Below, piece by piece: positions 16,466-25,544 of a stretch of 64,000 nt of DNA. The position numbers were made by a program, and so were the translations under genes. The stretch spans positions 65,256-129,255 of the forward strand of contig JAEWKR010000107.1 in the NCBI GenBank assembly GCA_023457715.1, given 5' to 3'. This DNA comes from Verrucomicrobiota bacterium (GTDB lineage Bacteria > Verrucomicrobiota > Verrucomicrobiia > Opitutales > Opitutaceae). The stretch's first letter is position 1. The number at the start of each line of letters is the position of its first letter. The notes under the pieces are model-generated. The model worked only from the letters and a program-made list of their open reading frames with translations. It had not been told where the DNA came from and did not search any database.

Positions 16466-16810
16466 TCAATTCTTCAGGATGACGTACGGAACATGATCGA
16501 TGGTCACCGTCTCGTCAGCCCGCTGAAATTTGTGGCGAAACGCGCTGATCTGGTTCCAAAGGGCGAGAGGCATGATCGGTTTGCCATCGATCTTCTTCAC
16601 ATCTTCCGGGCTGAACCCCCCCCTCGGATATTCCCAATGGGTGACGCTCGAGGGCACGAAGCCCGCCGCGGTGTAGGTTCCCATCTCGTCGCGATAACCA
16701 TTGGGTTCGGCCACGATGCGTGTGACCGTGATCGAATCGAGGGACTGCATCTTTGCACAACCGCCGAGGAAGGGGAGCAGGAGCAGGAGGGCGAGGGCGA
16801 TGGATTTCAT
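16466..16810 (-). CDS. Small lipoprotein, unknown function
   Basis: A 114-residue protein with signal MKSIALALLLLLPFLGGCAK and a clear lipobox (LGGC), so it should be lipidated after cleavage. The mature part (RIVAEPNGYRDEMGTYTAAG, then HWEYPRGGFSPEDVKKIDG) belongs to no family I recognise. ATG 16810 lies two bases after the comM stop, so the two probably share a transcript. A relic with the same C-terminal motif is at 15461-15523. Confidence 0.7.
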   Translation of the reverse strand: MKSIALALLLLLPFLGGCAKMQSLDSITVTRIVAEPNGYRDEMGTYTAAGFVPSSVTHWEYPRGGFSPEDVKKIDGKPIMPLALWNQISAFRHKFQRADETVTIDHVPYVILKN

Positions 16811-16812
16811 GA

Positions 16813-18354
16813 TCAATAAAAGACGGCACGGTCGAGGCTGCGGTATTGGATCGCCTCCATGAGGTGCGCCGCCTCGATCTTCGCACTGCCGGCCAGGTCG
16901 GCGATCGTGCGGGCCACCTTGAGAATCCGGTCGTAGGCGCGGGCGGAGAGCCGCAGTTCCTCCATCGCCCGCTGGAGCAGATCCCCGAGACTGCTGTCGA
17001 GCGCGCAGTGACGGCGAATCATGGCGTGGGACATACGAGCATTGGTCGTTACCCGGGTGCCGGCATAGCGGTCCTGCTGCCGCGCGCGGGCATCATTGAT
17101 CCGCACGCGCATCGCCTGCGACGTCTCGCCCGGGGCTTCTGAGCGCAGATCGGTGAGCGACAGCGCCGGGGCTTCGATATGCAGATCGATGCGATCGAGC
17201 AGTGGGCCGCTGACCTTGGCCCGGTACTTCTGGATCTGGCTCGGCGAACAGCGGCACTCGTGCTTCTTGTCTCCAAGATAGCCGCAGGGGCAGGGGTTCA
17301 TCGCTGCCACAAGCATGAAAGCGCAGGGCAGCGTGACCTTACCCGCGCTGCGGGAAATGGTCACGGCGCAGTCCTCCAGGGGCTGGCGCATCACCTCGAG
17401 AGCGGAGCGCTTGAACTCGGGGAGCTCGTCGAGAAAGAGGACGCCGTGGTGGGCGAGGGAGATCTCACCGGGCCCGGGAATAGTCCCGCCGCCCAGCAGC
17501 GCGACGTCGGAGACGGTGTGGTGGGGAGAGCGGAAGGGGCGGGCCCCCCAGTTTGTTTCACCGGTGATGGTTCGACCGGCCGCGGAGTGGATGCTCAGGA
17601 TCTCCAGATGTTCGTCGACACTGGGCGGCGGCATGATGGTCGGAATGCGCTTCGCGAGCATCGACTTTCCCGAACCAGGGGGGCCGACCATCAGGAGGTT
17701 GTGGGCGCCCGCGACGGCCACTTCGATGGCGCGCCGGACGCTGTGCTGGCCCTTGATCTCGTGAAAGTCGATGGCATCGTCGACTGCCCGGCTCGCGCAC
17801 TGCGCCCGCACCTGCGGCGCGTTCACGGGAGCAAGGGCGACCTCGCCGCGCAGGAACCGCACGGCCTGATCCAGCGATTCGATGCGGTACACCACAACCC
17901 CTTCGACCAATGCCGCCTCCTCCGCTGACACCGGGGGAAGGAGGAGAAACTTCTTGCCCCGGCTCCGAGCCATCCGCGCCATCGCCAGGGCGCCGCGAAT
18001 GGGCCGGGTCGCCCCGGACAGGCCAAGTTCACCGGCGATCAGGTACTCGCTGACCTGTGGGGCCTCCAATTGGTGCATCGCGCACAGGATGCCGATCGCG
18101 ATGGGAAGATCGTAACAGGGACCTTCCTTGCGGACGTGAGCGGGCGCCAGGTTGATCGTCATCCGGGTCCTTGGCGCATAAAACCCGCTGTTGGTCAGCG
18201 CAGACACGACGCGGTCGTCCGACTCCTTGACGGCCGCATCCGGCAAACCCACCAGGTTGATCTTGGGGTCGCCAATCTCGTTCGCGTTGACCTCGACGTC
18301 AACGGGTTCGGCATCGATGCCCTGAAGGGCGGCGGAGCAGATGATGGCAAGCAT
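16813..18354 (-). CDS. comM: ComM / YifB-type Mg-chelatase-like AAA+ ATPase
   Basis: At 513 residues it has the usual ComM length when started at MLAIICSAALQG; the longer reading upstream lacks family sequence. An N-terminal ChlI-like domain (NLVGLPDAAVKESDDRV) precedes the AAA+ core, with Walker A GPPGSGKS at 224-231, Walker B VLFLDE at 305-310 and the cysteine cluster C355/C357/C367/C369 (NPCPCGY, then ECRCSPSQI). A C-terminal Mg_chelatase_C region follows (MRRHC-type helix, then YDRILKVARTIADL). ComM is a hexameric helicase that promotes branch migration during natural transformation. pilT elsewhere in the window is compatible with competence, but no com pilus genes are seen. Confidence 0.92.
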   Translation of the reverse strand: MLAIICSAALQGIDAEPVDVEVNANEIGDPKINLVGLPDAAVKESDDRVVSALTNSGFYAPRTRMTINLAPAHVRKEGPCYDLPIAIGILCAMHQLEAPQVSEYLIAGELGLSGATRPIRGALAMARMARSRGKKFLLLPPVSAEEAALVEGVVVYRIESLDQAVRFLRGEVALAPVNAPQVRAQCASRAVDDAIDFHEIKGQHSVRRAIEVAVAGAHNLLMVGPPGSGKSMLAKRIPTIMPPPSVDEHLEILSIHSAAGRTITGETNWGARPFRSPHHTVSDVALLGGGTIPGPGEISLAHHGVLFLDELPEFKRSALEVMRQPLEDCAVTISRSAGKVTLPCAFMLVAAMNPCPCGYLGDKKHECRCSPSQIQKYRAKVSGPLLDRIDLHIEAPALSLTDLRSEAPGETSQAMRVRINDARARQQDRYAGTRVTTNARMSHAMIRRHCALDSSLGDLLQRAMEELRLSARAYDRILKVARTIADLAGSAKIEAAHLMEAIQYRSLDRAVFY

Positions 18355-18528
18355 GAGGAGCGGAGGAGGACCGGCACAGCAGACCGGTTCGTGGCGCATC
18401 CAACGTGGAAAGATCAGGCCCGGCACGCAAGTAAAAAGAAATAGGCAACGAGAAAGCAAAACACCGGCTGTAGGCCGCGCGCGCGCTTTGCGGCGTCGGC
18501 GGAAGGCCCCGACGCTGGCAATGAGGAC

Positions 18529-18557
18529 AAAAAAAGGCCCGCCGGGAGAGGCGGGCC
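18529..18557 (-). terminator. Rho-independent terminator of the lectin gene
   Basis: On the minus strand GGCCCGCC, a 6-nt loop and GGCGGGCC form an 8-bp stem followed by seven T. It lies 25 bp after the stop of the lectin gene and upstream of comM. Confidence 0.85.
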
Positions 18558-18581
18558 GAAGCGCGAGGAACTAGAAGGCGA

Positions 18582-19463
18582 TCAGTTGCGCCGACGACGG
18601 AGAGCGGCCAACCCGGCGAGGCCCAGGGTGAGGAGTCCGGCGGTGGCACCGGCATCCGGGACGTTTTGCGGGACGTCCGGATTGTCGATGGGCCGGTAGT
18701 TGTTGTTGAACTGCCACGAGACGATGTCGTGGTTGCCGCCTGCCGCGCCCGTGCCGCTCGTAAACCCGACGTACGCCGTGTTGCTGCCGAGGACGGTCGG
18801 AAGATCGATGGTGGTCGAAAGCAGCGCGGTCAACGGACGGCTGTTCGCGCCGGAGAAACGCACCTCGAGATTGTCGGTCGTGTCATTGTAGTCGACCCAG
18901 GCATACCAGAGGTTGCCGTTGTCCAGCTGCTGCGACGGCACGGGGAGATCGGCGATCCGGCTGGTGTCCGTCGTGAACGCGCCGCCCGTATTGATCGCGA
19001 TGTGATTGTCCGACCAGTCGCCGAGGCCCGGTCCATTGTACCAGGTATCAAACTCAATACCCAGACTGTTGCTGATGCCGAGGTAGCCGATGCCACCGCC
19101 CGCGCCACCGACATTGTTTCCGACGGTCTGCATCACAAACACCAAACCGTCCGCACCGCCGCCGAACGGCTCCGTGATGCGGAAGGAGAACGCGGTACTG
19201 AAGGAATTATTGTTGAGCGTGATCGCCGTGGTGGAAAACGCGGAGCCCGCCTGATAGTAGTTCGACGGCGTCAAACGCAGAACCTTGTCCGCGCTATAGC
19301 TGGGGGTGACAATCTGGGCATTCCCATTCAGCGTGAGATCGCCAGAGGGGCCGGTGGTCGCCGTGTTGAAATTCGTGAAGACGACCGATTGGGCGGACGC
19401 CACTGACGCAGCGGTGAGGGCGGCAAGCGCCGCGAGGGTTCTGAGGGTGGGTCGAGGAATCAT
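18582..19463 (-). CDS. Secreted L-type-lectin-like protein with VPDSG-type sorting tail
   Basis: A 293-residue protein with an N-terminal signal peptide (LAALAALTAASVASA, then QS). Residues 27-250 look like a legume/L-type lectin sandwich: FSFRITEPFGGGADGLVFVM, then GIEFDTWYNGPGLGDWSDNH with the metal-binding Asp/Asn pattern and WYAWVDYNDTTDNLEVRF. It ends with VPDAGAT, a hydrophobic helix and RRRR, a variant of the VPDSG/PEP-CTERM anchor-and-process signal known from Verrucomicrobia. It is probably an exopolysaccharide-associated carbohydrate binder. A strong terminator follows. Confidence 0.8.
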   Translation of the reverse strand: MIPRPTLRTLAALAALTAASVASAQSVVFTNFNTATTGPSGDLTLNGNAQIVTPSYSADKVLRLTPSNYYQAGSAFSTTAITLNNNSFSTAFSFRITEPFGGGADGLVFVMQTVGNNVGGAGGGIGYLGISNSLGIEFDTWYNGPGLGDWSDNHIAINTGGAFTTDTSRIADLPVPSQQLDNGNLWYAWVDYNDTTDNLEVRFSGANSRPLTALLSTTIDLPTVLGSNTAYVGFTSGTGAAGGNHDIVSWQFNNNYRPIDNPDVPQNVPDAGATAGLLTLGLAGLAALRRRRN

Positions 19464-19640
19464 ACGGATAAAGTGGGTTCATTTGCGTTAAGCACTGCGG
19501 ATGCCTAACCCTTTATCCGATTTATAAGAAGTTGATCTATAGATGAATGAGATATTGAGCCGCCGCGGCCTTCCTCTCCTGCAGGTGGAAGAATGTAAGG
19601 TATACCGACGCCGCAGGCGTCCGTACGACAGCGCCGCGCG

Positions 19641-20840
19641 TTATTCCACGCCCTGCCGGTAAAAGGGACTCATGGCTTCTATGACCTTCGCGCGGAGCTC
19701 GGTCGGGTCGACCTGCCCCGTGTGCCGCCAGAGTACCTCGCCTCCGGGAGCGAGCAGGACGGTATGCGGAAGGGGCCCGGGCCAGGCGGGATCAAGCGCC
19801 TGGACCAAGGCATCGGCGCTGGCTTCCGTATAGAGGTAGTTGAGCGTGGTGCGCCCTTCCTTCCTCAGCTCGCGTTTCAGCCGGTCGGCCGGCGCCACCC
19901 GGTGTTTTTCCAGAAATGCCCTGACCCTGGACTCCTGCTTGGGGTCGTCCATGCTGATGGTCACGAGTTCGAAGTCGCGCATGTCCATCCGGCGGGCAAG
20001 GGCCACCAACTCGGGAAACTCGGCGACGCAGGGGGCGCACCACGTCGCCCACACGTTGACGAGGCGGAATCGCTTCGAGTTATTGACGGCGAGTTCGCGG
20101 ACCCCCTTCGCATCGATGCGCTCCAACGTCACCGGCTCCTTGTTCCATCGATCCAGCGCCTCCTGCACTTCGCCGCGCTTTTCGTTCCATTTCGTCGAGC
20201 AACCCATGACCGGCGTCGTCGGCATGCTGACGGGCTGGCCGGCAAGGAGCTGCATCACGGCGTTGCGTGTGTCGTGGGTCTTCACGGTTTCCGGCTCACG
20301 GAAACGCGAATCATCCACCCGTCCCACGTACTGCAGCTTCCGGGCGCGATCGAAGAGAAAGACATGCGGCGTGGCGAGGCAGCCGTACGCCTTTGCAGCC
20401 ACTTGCCGGTCCCCGTCGTACAGATAGGGAAAGGGGAAGCCCTGATCCCGCGCGTAAAGCTTCATGTCCTCGAAGCTGTCGTCGTACTGGCTCCAGCCAA
20501 GTTCATCGAGCCGCAGTCCTTCCGGGCTGTTCGGATTGATGGCCACCACGGCGAGACCTTTGGACGCGAACTCTTTCGCCAGGGGGATCAGCCGGGTTTC
20601 GGCGGCATGGGAGAACGGACAGTGATTTGAGAGGAAGACGACCATCAGCACCTCGGCGGACGCGAAGTCCGCCAGCGTGTAGTCGCGGCCATCGATGCCG
20701 GGCAGACGGAAGTCCGGGGCGGCATCGCCGATCTTCAACTGTCGCACGTCCGGCGGCAGGGTTTCCGCCGCGGCCGCGATCGCCGCGACGACGCCAAACA
20801 GACAGGACACGATTCCAGCACGTAGCCAGCAGAGGTTCAT
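19641..20840 (-). CDS. Exported protein with two thioredoxin-fold domains
   Basis: A 399-residue protein with a signal peptide. Residues 35-190 are a peroxiredoxin-like domain (GDAAPDFRLPGIDGRDYTL) with a single cysteine in SNHCPFSHAAE, so it lacks a CxxC and probably a resolving cysteine. Residues 245-395 are a TlpA/ResA-like domain with WATWCAPC and LPHTVLLAPGGEV. It may work in periplasmic thiol reduction or cytochrome assembly. The middle piece (TPVMGCSTKWNEKRGEVQ) is typical of this double-domain family in Planctomycetes and Verrucomicrobia. It is monocistronic. Confidence 0.8.
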   Translation of the reverse strand: MNLCWLRAGIVSCLFGVVAAIAAAAETLPPDVRQLKIGDAAPDFRLPGIDGRDYTLADFASAEVLMVVFLSNHCPFSHAAETRLIPLAKEFASKGLAVVAINPNSPEGLRLDELGWSQYDDSFEDMKLYARDQGFPFPYLYDGDRQVAAKAYGCLATPHVFLFDRARKLQYVGRVDDSRFREPETVKTHDTRNAVMQLLAGQPVSMPTTPVMGCSTKWNEKRGEVQEALDRWNKEPVTLERIDAKGVRELAVNNSKRFRLVNVWATWCAPCVAEFPELVALARRMDMRDFELVTISMDDPKQESRVRAFLEKHRVAPADRLKRELRKEGRTTLNYLYTEASADALVQALDPAWPGPLPHTVLLAPGGEVLWRHTGQVDPTELRAKVIEAMSPFYRQGVE

Positions 20841-20956
20841 AAGGGGAGGGGTGACCGCACGATGGTCGCCGGCGGGCGGGACGCAACCCGGCGGACGAAC
20901 CTCCTGAACACGGCCTCACGCTGTTCGGCGCCCCCCGCAGCGCGCGAACCCGGCCA

Positions 20957-21487
20957 CTAGGAGGACGACGCCGAGGTTCGGCGGGTCCGTCCCTGGCGCA
21001 GCCGACGGCGCAAACGCCACCGCTGCCAGGCATTGACAATGTACCCGGGGCATTTCGGTGCGCCGCACCGGCAGGGATGCAGTCGCCATTCCGAATAGGG
21101 AAACCCGTAGTCGAAGGTCAGCTCTTCGTCCGCGGCAATGTCGCGTCGTGCCACGATCCAGATGTGCCCGCGAATCGAATGCGCCTCGCAGTTGGGGGCG
21201 CACGAGTGATTGATCAGCCGGGCGGGGTTCGTGCGCGTGCGCCCGTCGAGATCGTAGCGGGCGTTCAAGGTGAAGATGTAAACGCTCCCATCCCCGCCGC
21301 GCCGGGCGCGGGCCAGCCGCGCCTCCTCGCGTCGAAGCGCCTCGGCCTTGGTGATTCGTTCCCCGGTGTACTCCACAATCCGCGTTCCGGCCGGAATCGC
21401 TTTCGCCGCGCGTACGCCTCGGCCGTGGATGTCCGACGCCACAATTCGCATCCAGGGATGGGCAGGAGTTCGACGTGATGGCGGCAT
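20957..21487 (-). CDS. SET-domain protein lysine methyltransferase
   Basis: A 176-residue compact SET protein. The N-terminal IHGRGVRAAKAIPAGTRIVE, the pseudoknot motifs RLINHSCAPNCE (90-101) and ELTFDYGF (122-129), and the post-SET cysteines CRCGAPKC (139-146) are all present, so the catalytic fold looks complete. The C-terminus is very basic (WRLRRRLRQGRTRR), which suits binding of DNA or a nucleoprotein. Start ATG 21487 is preferred; longer readings upstream overlap the leader region of the divergent glycoside hydrolase. The substrate is unknown; ribosomal or nucleoid proteins are possible. Confidence 0.85.
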   Translation of the reverse strand: MPPSRRTPAHPWMRIVASDIHGRGVRAAKAIPAGTRIVEYTGERITKAEALRREEARLARARRGGDGSVYIFTLNARYDLDGRTRTNPARLINHSCAPNCEAHSIRGHIWIVARRDIAADEELTFDYGFPYSEWRLHPCRCGAPKCPGYIVNAWQRWRLRRRLRQGRTRRTSASSS

Positions 21488-21717
21488 GTCCTGACGGATA
21501 CGGGTCCGACCGCCCCGCGCAACCATCCGTGCGTCCCGGAGGGTGCGGAACGGAACCCATCGCGGCACCGGGGCACCGTTCCGTGGGACCGAAGGAACGG
21601 CAGCATCAGGGCGGAGCGAACCGCCCCCTCATCCTTCTACTGCCGGCACTTGCGACGGCACCCGGCATGGACACCGGCGGACGCCGCGTCAGGCTTCCTC
21701 GTGCCCCCCGGCTCCCT

Positions 21718-24700
21718 ATGCGCTTTCCCCCCGACGTTGTGCGACGATCCCTCGAGTTTGTCCTTTTCTCCGTGATGCTCGCGACGAGCGCCGCCGCGCA
21801 GTCCGCCCTCAAGCCGTTTGTGTTGCCGTGGGACGACGGCACGGCCACCGCGACCAGCCTGGCGGGCTGGCAGGCGGAGGCGGCCGGTAGCAGGGGACGC
21901 ATTGTGGTGAATCCAGCAGGCCACTTCACGGAAGGGGCGGGCGGCTCCCGTATCCGTTTTCTGGGCGTCAACATCGGGGCCTCGGCGTGCTTCCCGCCAA
22001 AAAACATGGCGGACGGCATTGCTGCTCGCCTGGCGAAATTCGGCGTCAACAACGTCCGCTTTCACCACATGGAGGCGCCGTGGGAAGCCCGCGCCGTGCT
22101 CGTGAACTATACGACTGACTCCGCCGGCAATCCGATTGGCAACAGTCGCGATCTCAACCCTGACCGTCTCGACCGGCTGCACTATTTCATCTCCCGGCTG
22201 AAGGCGCACGGCATCTACGTCGATCTCAACCTGCTCGTCTCGCGGCAATTCTTCGCCGACGACGGCCTGCCCGCCGCGGTGACCGAACTGGGCTGGAAGG
22301 ACCAGCACATCCTCGGCTTCTTCGAGCCCGCCGCGCTCGCGCTGCACCGGGAATATGCGAGCAAACTGCTGTCTTCGCACAATCCCTACACGGGTCTGAC
22401 GCTCGCGGAAGACCCTGCCATCGCCTTCGTCGAGGTCATGAACGAGAACGGATTGCTGCAAAAGTGGCACGACGGCGTCCTGGATACCCTTCCCACCGTT
22501 TTCCGCGAGTCGCTCACGACGCAGTGGAGCGGTTGGCTGGCCAGTCGGTTCGTCTCCACGGCGGCCCTACGGAGCGCGTGGGGCGCGGTGAACGAACCGC
22601 TGGGCGCGAACCGCCTGACGAATGGCGATTTTTCGGCGGGGACGACCGGGTGGAACACGGAGCAGCACAACGGCGCGGTCGCGACGTTTGCGGCGACGAA
22701 CGACTTTCCCAACGGCGGGCGGAGCCTCCGGATCACGGTCACCGGTGCAGGGTCGCAGGGCTGGCATGTGCAATTGAATCAGCGGGACCATGCGTTCACC
22801 GCCGGAGCGGTTTACACCGTGTCGTTCTGGGCGCGCGCCTCCGTCGGCAACACGCCCCTGGGCGCGCTGTTCGGCTATGCGGGACCCACGGACTACTCCA
22901 CGGTGCAGGCGCTTCCGTCCGCCGTTCTCGGCACGGAATGGAAGGAGTACACGACCACGTTCACCGCGAACGCGTCGGTCTCCAATCTGCGGCTGAATTT
23001 CAACGGCTTCGGCGACCGCGCGGTCTCCGTCTGGCTCGCCAACGTGCGCTTTCAGCCGGGCGGGGTGGTGGGCCTGCCGGAAGGCGTCGCGCTGGAGAGC
23101 CGCACGATTCCCCTGCCCACGAAGGCGCGCGAGGGCTCCGGCACGCGGGCCCAGCGGCGCGATTGGACCCGATTCCTGCTCGGGCTGGAAACCGCCTACT
23201 GGACCGGGCTGCGCGACCACCTGAAACAGACCCTTGGATACGGCGGGCTCGTGTTCGGCACCATCATCGCCAACAGCCCGCCCAACCAGCAGGCCCTGTT
23301 CGACGCGATCGACACCCACAGCTACTGGCAGCACCCGCAATTCCCCGCCGGACAGGATTTCAACCCGAACACGTGGAGTGTGCCCAATGCGTCGATGGTC
23401 AACTCGCCCGCCAGTTCAACGCTGAGCGGACTGGCCGTGCAACGGGTGCAGGGCTGGCCGCATCTGGTCACCGAATACCAGCACGCGTCCCCGAACACCT
23501 ATTCCAGCGAAGGCCCCGTCCTGGCAGCCGCGTATGGGGCGCTGCAGGATTGGGACGGCATCTGGATGTTCGCCTACGGGGGGAATGCAACCAACTGGGA
23601 CCGCGGCTATGTGACGGGCTGGTTCGACCACGACACGCACGTCGGCAAGATGGCAAACATGCTGCTGGCCGCAGCGCTGTTCCGACGTGGTGATGTCGCG
23701 CCCGCGCGTCACGAACACACGCTCCGCTTCACCCCCGACGACGAAGTCGAAGTCGCCTCCTTCCTCGGCACCGGCTGGCACGTCGGCGATGCGGGCAACC
23801 TCGGAATGCCAGGCTCACTGGCGTTCCAACATCGCATCAACATGGCGGTCGGGGCCGGCACACGGGGTTCGACCGCCGTGCCGGCGGCCCCCGCGGGAGC
23901 GGTGATCCAGTCGGACACCCGGCAACTGCAGTGGGATACCAGCCAGCCGGGGAAAGGGGTGGTCACCGTGGACACGCCCCGCACCAAGGCGGTCGTCGGT
24001 TTTGTCGCCGGCCGCACCTTCGACCTCGGCGGTTTCGTCTTCGCGCCGGGCAATACCCGCCAGGATTGGCTGACGGCGGGTCTGCTGACGGTCGAGGGCG
24101 AGTCGCTCGTCCATGCGGGGGGTGCCCGCGCGCTCCTGATTCTGACCGGGGATCAGGAGAACACCGGGCAGCGGTGGAACGACAGCACGCGCACCTCCGT
24201 CAGTGCGAACTGGGGCAGCGCCCCGGTGCTGGTCGAAGTTGTGCCGCTGACTCTCACCCTGCCGATTCCCGCCGCGCGGGTGCGCGCCTGGGCGCTCGAT
24301 GCCCGGGGCGCGCGCACGACGGAACTCGCCGTTACCGACAGCGCCGGAAAAGCGCGGGTGGTCGTGGGCTCGGCCGCGGACACCGTGTGGTACGAGATCG
24401 TGGTTTCCCCGGGTTCGCCCGTGGCGCCTGAGATCACGCGCCAGCTCCTCGGGCAAACCATCGCGCCAGGGGCCTCTGTCACCCTCGAGGCTGGTTTTTC
24501 CGGGTGGCCGACTCCGGAGATCGCGTGGTATCGCGGCGCCACTCGCCTCAACGCCACGGGGAATCGACTTACCCTGACCAACGCCACTCCCGCCGACGCC
24601 GGGCTTTATCGCGCCGTCGCCACGAACAGCGTGGGCGAAGTCGTGACGCGGGACGCGCGGCTGGTGGTGGGGTCGATCGACCCTGCGAGCAGCCGGCTGG

Positions 24701-25509
24701 CGAACGTTTCGACCCGGGCCGGGGTCCTGGCGGGCGACAAGGTCCTGATCCCGGGCTTTGCGGTGAAGGGTACCGGCCGGAAGGAAGTGGTGATCCGTGG
24801 CGTGGGGCCCGCGCTGGCCGGTTATGGACTGGCGGATGCCGTGGTGGATACGCAGATCGCGGTCTACCCGAGCGGTGTGGGCACGCCGATCGCGACCAAC
24901 GACGATTGGAAACCGTCGGACATCGGCGATGCGTTTGACCGCGTGTGGGCGTTCAACTTCACCGACGGCAGCAAGGACGCGGCACTGCGACTGGAGTTGG
25001 ACCCGGGCGTGTACAGCATTCACGTCAGCGGCGTCGGCGGGGCGACGGGGGTGGGTCTGGCCGAGGTGTACGATGGCGATCTCTCCGGATCCACGCGACT
25101 GGTGAATCTCTCCACGCGCGGGCAGGTCGACACCGACGCGAGGCGGATGGTCGGCGGCTTCGTCGTGGCCGGACCGGCGCCGAAACAGGTTTTGATTCGA
25201 GGGATTGGGCCGTCGCTGGCCCCCTTCGGGGTGTCCGATGTGTTGCGTGACCCAAAACTCACCCTGATCGAGATGGCACATGACGGAGTGCCGACGCGGG
25301 AGCTCCTGAGCAACGATGACTGGTACGCGGACCCGGCGGTCGGGGCCGAGATCGCGGCGGCGGGTGACGCCGTCGGCGCGTTTCGGCTTCCTGCGGGCAC
25401 AAAGGACGCCGCGCTGCTCGTCTGGCTCGAGCCGGGCTCGTACACCGTGTTCCTCGAGGGCGTGGCCGGGGACCGCGGCGTTGGCCTGCTGGAAATCTAC
25501 GAACGCTAG
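21718..25509 (+). CDS. Large secreted multidomain glycoside hydrolase (clan GH-A type)
   Basis: A 1263-residue exported protein (signal to about residue 28, SAAAQS). Residues 75-290 and about 470-680 make a TIM-barrel interrupted by a carbohydrate-binding-module-like beta-sandwich (about 296-445, NGDFSAGTTGWNTEQ). The likely acid/base is Glu243 in VMNENG and the likely nucleophile Glu586 in LVTEYQ. An Ig-like domain follows (about 903-985, EIAWYRGATRLNATGNRLTL). Then come two copies of a C-terminal module (VLIPGFAVKGTGRKEVVIRG and its repeat). The same module ends the protein at 41138-43948. It is a beta-glycan-degrading candidate, and the exact GH family is unresolved. ATG 21718 is chosen because it begins the signal peptide; the 230 bp upstream show no clear feature. 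Confidence 0.8.
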   Translation: MRFPPDVVRRSLEFVLFSVMLATSAAAQSALKPFVLPWDDGTATATSLAGWQAEAAGSRGRIVVNPAGHFTEGAGGSRIRFLGVNIGASACFPPKNMADGIAARLAKFGVNNVRFHHMEAPWEARAVLVNYTTDSAGNPIGNSRDLNPDRLDRLHYFISRLKAHGIYVDLNLLVSRQFFADDGLPAAVTELGWKDQHILGFFEPAALALHREYASKLLSSHNPYTGLTLAEDPAIAFVEVMNENGLLQKWHDGVLDTLPTVFRESLTTQWSGWLASRFVSTAALRSAWGAVNEPLGANRLTNGDFSAGTTGWNTEQHNGAVATFAATNDFPNGGRSLRITVTGAGSQGWHVQLNQRDHAFTAGAVYTVSFWARASVGNTPLGALFGYAGPTDYSTVQALPSAVLGTEWKEYTTTFTANASVSNLRLNFNGFGDRAVSVWLANVRFQPGGVVGLPEGVALESRTIPLPTKAREGSGTRAQRRDWTRFLLGLETAYWTGLRDHLKQTLGYGGLVFGTIIANSPPNQQALFDAIDTHSYWQHPQFPAGQDFNPNTWSVPNASMVNSPASSTLSGLAVQRVQGWPHLVTEYQHASPNTYSSEGPVLAAAYGALQDWDGIWMFAYGGNATNWDRGYVTGWFDHDTHVGKMANMLLAAALFRRGDVAPARHEHTLRFTPDDEVEVASFLGTGWHVGDAGNLGMPGSLAFQHRINMAVGAGTRGSTAVPAAPAGAVIQSDTRQLQWDTSQPGKGVVTVDTPRTKAVVGFVAGRTFDLGGFVFAPGNTRQDWLTAGLLTVEGESLVHAGGARALLILTGDQENTGQRWNDSTRTSVSANWGSAPVLVEVVPLTLTLPIPAARVRAWALDARGARTTELAVTDSAGKARVVVGSAADTVWYEIVVSPGSPVAPEITRQLLGQTIAPGASVTLEAGFSGWPTPEIAWYRGATRLNATGNRLTLTNATPADAGLYRAVATNSVGEVVTRDARLVVGSIDPASSRLANVSTRAGVLAGDKVLIPGFAVKGTGRKEVVIRGVGPALAGYGLADAVVDTQIAVYPSGVGTPIATNDDWKPSDIGDAFDRVWAFNFTDGSKDAALRLELDPGVYSIHVSGVGGATGVGLAEVYDGDLSGSTRLVNLSTRGQVDTDARRMVGGFVVAGPAPKQVLIRGIGPSLAPFGVSDVLRDPKLTLIEMAHDGVPTRELLSNDDWYADPAVGAEIAAAGDAVGAFRLPAGTKDAALLVWLEPGSYTVFLEGVAGDRGVGLLEIYER

Positions 25510-25544
25510 CTCGCGCGGTCGAACCGCGGGACGGCCGCGGGCCT

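Noticed and set aside
19600..19640. Terminator for the thioredoxin-like gene (GACGCCGCAGGCGTC hairpin)
   Set aside because: The stem is short and no T run follows on the minus strand; not listed as a feature.
21475..21717. Longer N-terminus for the glycoside hydrolase
   Set aside because: A signal peptide begins at ATG 21718; upstream codons are Arg/Pro/Gly-rich and overlap the start of the divergent SET gene.
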